Below, in pieces: positions 30,063 through 32,562 of a stretch of DNA of 32,562 nucleotides. The stretch is taken from positions 1 through 32,562 of the forward strand of contig JAUTXN010000371.1 in NCBI GenBank assembly GCA_030838045.1. Direction: 5' to 3'. A program made the position numbers and the translations under genes. Under the pieces are notes generated by a model. It worked only from the letters and a program-made list of their open reading frames with translations. It had not been told where the DNA came from and ran no database searches. The first letter of the stretch is position 1. Every line of letters starts with the position of its first letter. Source of the stretch: Acidimicrobiaceae bacterium (GTDB taxonomy: Bacteria > Actinomycetota > Acidimicrobiia > Acidimicrobiales > Palsa-688).

Positions 30063-31370
30063 CTACAGCCCGAGGTCGAGGGCCAGCAGGTCCTCGTCGG
30101 TTTCGCGCCGCACCACCGTTCGGGCTTCACCGTCGCGCACGAAGACGACCGGGGGCCGCCCCACCTTGTTGTAGTTGGACGCCATGGAATGGCCGTAGGC
30201 GCCGGTCACCGGCGTGGCCAGAATGTCGCCCACGGCCAGGTCGGCGGGGAGATGGGCGTCCCTGACGATCAGGTCACCGGATTCGCAGTGCTTGCCGACG
30301 ACGGTCGCGGTGTACGGACGGGCGGCGGTGGTCGCCCGGGGCAGGAACGCCTCGTACCCGCTCCCGTAAAGCACCGGACGCGGATTGTCGCTCATCCCGC
30401 CGTCGACACTGACGTAGGTGCGGATCCCCGGGAGCGTCTTGATGGTGCCGACGGTGTAACAGGTGATGCCCGCCGCGGCCGCGATCGACCTCCCCGGTTC
30501 GGCGGTCAATCGCACCGATGCCGGGATGCCCGCAGCCCCGGCGGCCCCACGCACCGCGGCGGCCCATTCGGCGATCGACGGCGCCTTTTCCCCCTCGACA
30601 TACGGCACACCGAGGCCGCCCCCCACGCAGAGCTCCTCCAAGCCGAGCGGGGAGAAGAACTCGGCCAGCACCCCGGTCGCCCGTTCGAACGAGGACAGCT
30701 CGAAGATGAGGCTGCCGATGTGGGCGTGGACGCCCACCAGTTCCACGGACGACCCGGGGTGGCGGAGGCGCCGCACCGCCTCGGCGGCCGCCCCGCTGGC
30801 GATGCCGAAGCCGAACTTGGAGTCGTCCTGACCGGTCTGCACGTACTCGTGGGTGTGGGCCTCGATGCCCGGCGTGACCCGGAGCAGGACCTGGGGTTTC
30901 GGCGAATCGCCGGGCCGCCAGAGGCGGTCGAGCCGGTCGATCTCGTCGAAGCTGTCGACGACGATGCGGCCCACGCCGGCAGTGAGGGCGGCGCTCAGCT
31001 CACGCTCGGACTTGTTGTTGCCGTGCATGACCAGCCGGGCGGCGGGGACGCCGGCGCGCAGCGCGACGTGGAGCTCGCCGCCGGTCGAGACGTCGATCCA
31101 CATTCCCTCCTCGTGGGCCAGGCGGGCCATGGCGAGGCAGAAAAAAGCCTTGGAGGCGTAGGCAACTCCATCGCCGAACGCCTCGACCGCCTGACGGCAG
31201 CGGCGCCGCAGATGGGCCTCGTCGTAGACGAACACCGGGGTTCCGACGTCCTGGCAGAGGTCCAGCAGGTCGACACCGCCGACGGAGAGCCGCCCGCCGG
31301 CATCGATGGCCGCGCTGTCGGGGAGCAACTCCCGTGGCAGCGGTGGGGCCGGGAGCAGGCTCCCGGTCAC
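30063..31370 (-). CDS. lysA: Diaminopimelate decarboxylase
   Basis: YASKAFFCLAMARLAHEEGMWIDVSTGGEL, HGNNKSERELSAAL, HAHIGSLIFE, GGGLGVPY, EPGRSI, CESGDLI. Start GTG 31370 overlaps argS stop (ATGTGA). Confidence 0.95.
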   Translation of the reverse strand: MTGSLLPAPPLPRELLPDSAAIDAGGRLSVGGVDLLDLCQDVGTPVFVYDEAHLRRRCRQAVEAFGDGVAYASKAFFCLAMARLAHEEGMWIDVSTGGELHVALRAGVPAARLVMHGNNKSERELSAALTAGVGRIVVDSFDEIDRLDRLWRPGDSPKPQVLLRVTPGIEAHTHEYVQTGQDDSKFGFGIASGAAAEAVRRLRHPGSSVELVGVHAHIGSLIFELSSFERATGVLAEFFSPLGLEELCVGGGLGVPYVEGEKAPSIAEWAAAVRGAAGAAGIPASVRLTAEPGRSIAAAAGITCYTVGTIKTLPGIRTYVSVDGGMSDNPRPVLYGSGYEAFLPRATTAARPYTATVVGKHCESGDLIVRDAHLPADLAVGDILATPVTGAYGHSMASNYNKVGRPPVVFVRDGEARTVVRRETDEDLLALDLGL

Positions 31371-32562
31371 ATCTTCTCCGGAGCGGTGACGCCGAGCAGG
31401 CCGAGGCCGATGCTGAGGCCGATGCGGGCCGCTTCCACCAGCCACAACCTCGCCTGGGTCAGGTCGTCGGGGACGTCGGAGTGCAGCACGTAGCAGTCGT
31501 GGTAGAAGCCGTGGAAGCGGTCGGCCAGCTCCCGGACCCAGGTGGTCACCTTGTGCGGCGCCCGCTCGGAGCAGGCCAGCGCCACCACCTCGGGCAGCTC
31601 CGACAGGGCGCGCAGGACCTCGAACTCCCGCGGGTGGGTGAGCAGGGTGGGGACAGCGTCGGTGATCGGCCGTCTGGTCACGCCGCGCTTGTCAGCCTCC
31701 CGGCCGATTCCCGCGATGCGGGCATACGCCATCTGCACGTAGAAGACCGGGCTCTCCTTGGACTCGGCGCGCACCTTGTCCAGGTCGACGAGGGTCGCCT
31801 GGTCCGGTGAGTTGACCAGGCTGAGCAGGCGCATGGCGTCAGGTCCGATGTCGTCGACCAGGTCGTCGAGGTCGACGGCGTTGCCCGCCCGCTTCGACAT
31901 ACGCCCGCTGGCCAGGGAGATCATCTGGCCCAGGCGGATCTCGAGGCGCTCGGGGTCCACTCCGAGGGCGGCCACGCCCGCCTTGAGGCTCGGGACCTGG
32001 CCCTCGTGGTCGGCGCCCCACACGTTGATCACCTGGTCGAAGCCCCGGGTGACGAACTTGTTCCAGTGATAGGTCATGTCGCCCGCCAGATAGGTCCAAT
32101 CACCATTGGACTTGCGCAGCACCCGCTTCTCGCGGGGATCGCCGAAGCCCGCGGTGCGCAGCCAGAGCGCCCCGTCCTCCTCAAAGGTGAGCCCGCCTGA
32201 CTCCAGCTTGGCCATGGTCTCACCCATGGCCGGGCTCTCCTCGATGGACGCCTGGCTGAACCATTCGTCGAAATGGATGTTGATCTCGGCCAGTTGCAAC
32301 CGGATGTAGCGGAGGGTCCGCTCGGCCGCCCAGCGACCCGCAGCCGCCATGTCGTCGGGACCGTCGTAGGCGGCCGCCAGGCCCTTGATGAAACCGGCAG
32401 GGTAGCCGCCTTCGGGGAGGGGCTCGCCGTTGCGGCGGGCCAGCAGGCTGGCGCCGAGGCGGCGGATCTGGCCCCCCGTGTCGTTGACGTAGTACTCCCG
32501 GGTGACCTGCCAGCCACAGCGGTCGAGCAACCGGCCCACGGCGTCGCCGTAGGAGGCCCACC
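31367..32562 (-). CDS. argS: Arginyl-tRNA synthetase, partial (N-terminus outside window)
   Basis: YYVNDTGGQIRRLGASLL, GDWTYLAGDMTYHWNKF, NVWGADHEGQVPSLKAG, SGRMSKRAGNAV. Confidence 0.94.
   Translation of the reverse strand, partial: WASYGDAVGRLLDRCGWQVTREYYVNDTGGQIRRLGASLLARRNGEPLPEGGYPAGFIKGLAAAYDGPDDMAAAGRWAAERTLRYIRLQLAEINIHFDEWFSQASIEESPAMGETMAKLESGGLTFEEDGALWLRTAGFGDPREKRVLRKSNGDWTYLAGDMTYHWNKFVTRGFDQVINVWGADHEGQVPSLKAGVAALGVDPERLEIRLGQMISLASGRMSKRAGNAVDLDDLVDDIGPDAMRLLSLVNSPDQATLVDLDKVRAESKESPVFYVQMAYARIAGIGREADKRGVTRRPITDAVPTLLTHPREFEVLRALSELPEVVALACSERAPHKVTTWVRELADRFHGFYHDCYVLHSDVPDDLTQARLWLVEAARIGLSIGLGLLGVTAPEKM

Overview
High-GC actinobacterial chromosome segment, Acidimicrobiia-like by gene content and protein style (inference). 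Three blocks are visible. (1) 1-1859: a divergent CBS-domain gene and an orphan NuoF-like NADH dehydrogenase flavosubunit, separated by a perfect 26-bp inverted repeat (403-428) that resembles a Rex (NADH/NAD+ sensor) operator. (2) ~1860-10650: an accessory, partly decayed region with a group II intron maturase relic, an isochorismatase-family hydrolase, a secreted I36-like peptidase inhibitor, an L,D-transpeptidase split by a one-base frameshift, a truncated ECF sigma factor, lipoproteins, a PadR/membrane-protein pair, a DUF2007-like protein and an HSL-type esterase. (3) ~10789-32562, minus strand: the conserved actinobacterial housekeeping super-cluster argS-lysA-hom-thrC-(thrB absent)-rho-rpmE-hyp-prfA-prmC-tsaC-glyA-wecA-atpZ/atpI-atpBEFHAGDC. 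The main unexplained structure is a set of short tandem repeats at junctions or linkers of essential genes: atpG-atpD, atpH-atpA, the AtpA tail, a heptad array inside PrmC, two arrays between prmC and tsaC (one duplicating the prmC stop codon), and the WecA tail. No CRISPR array, rRNA or tRNA was found. No complete novel defence or biosynthetic system could be supported. All functional calls come from reading motifs, not from database searches.
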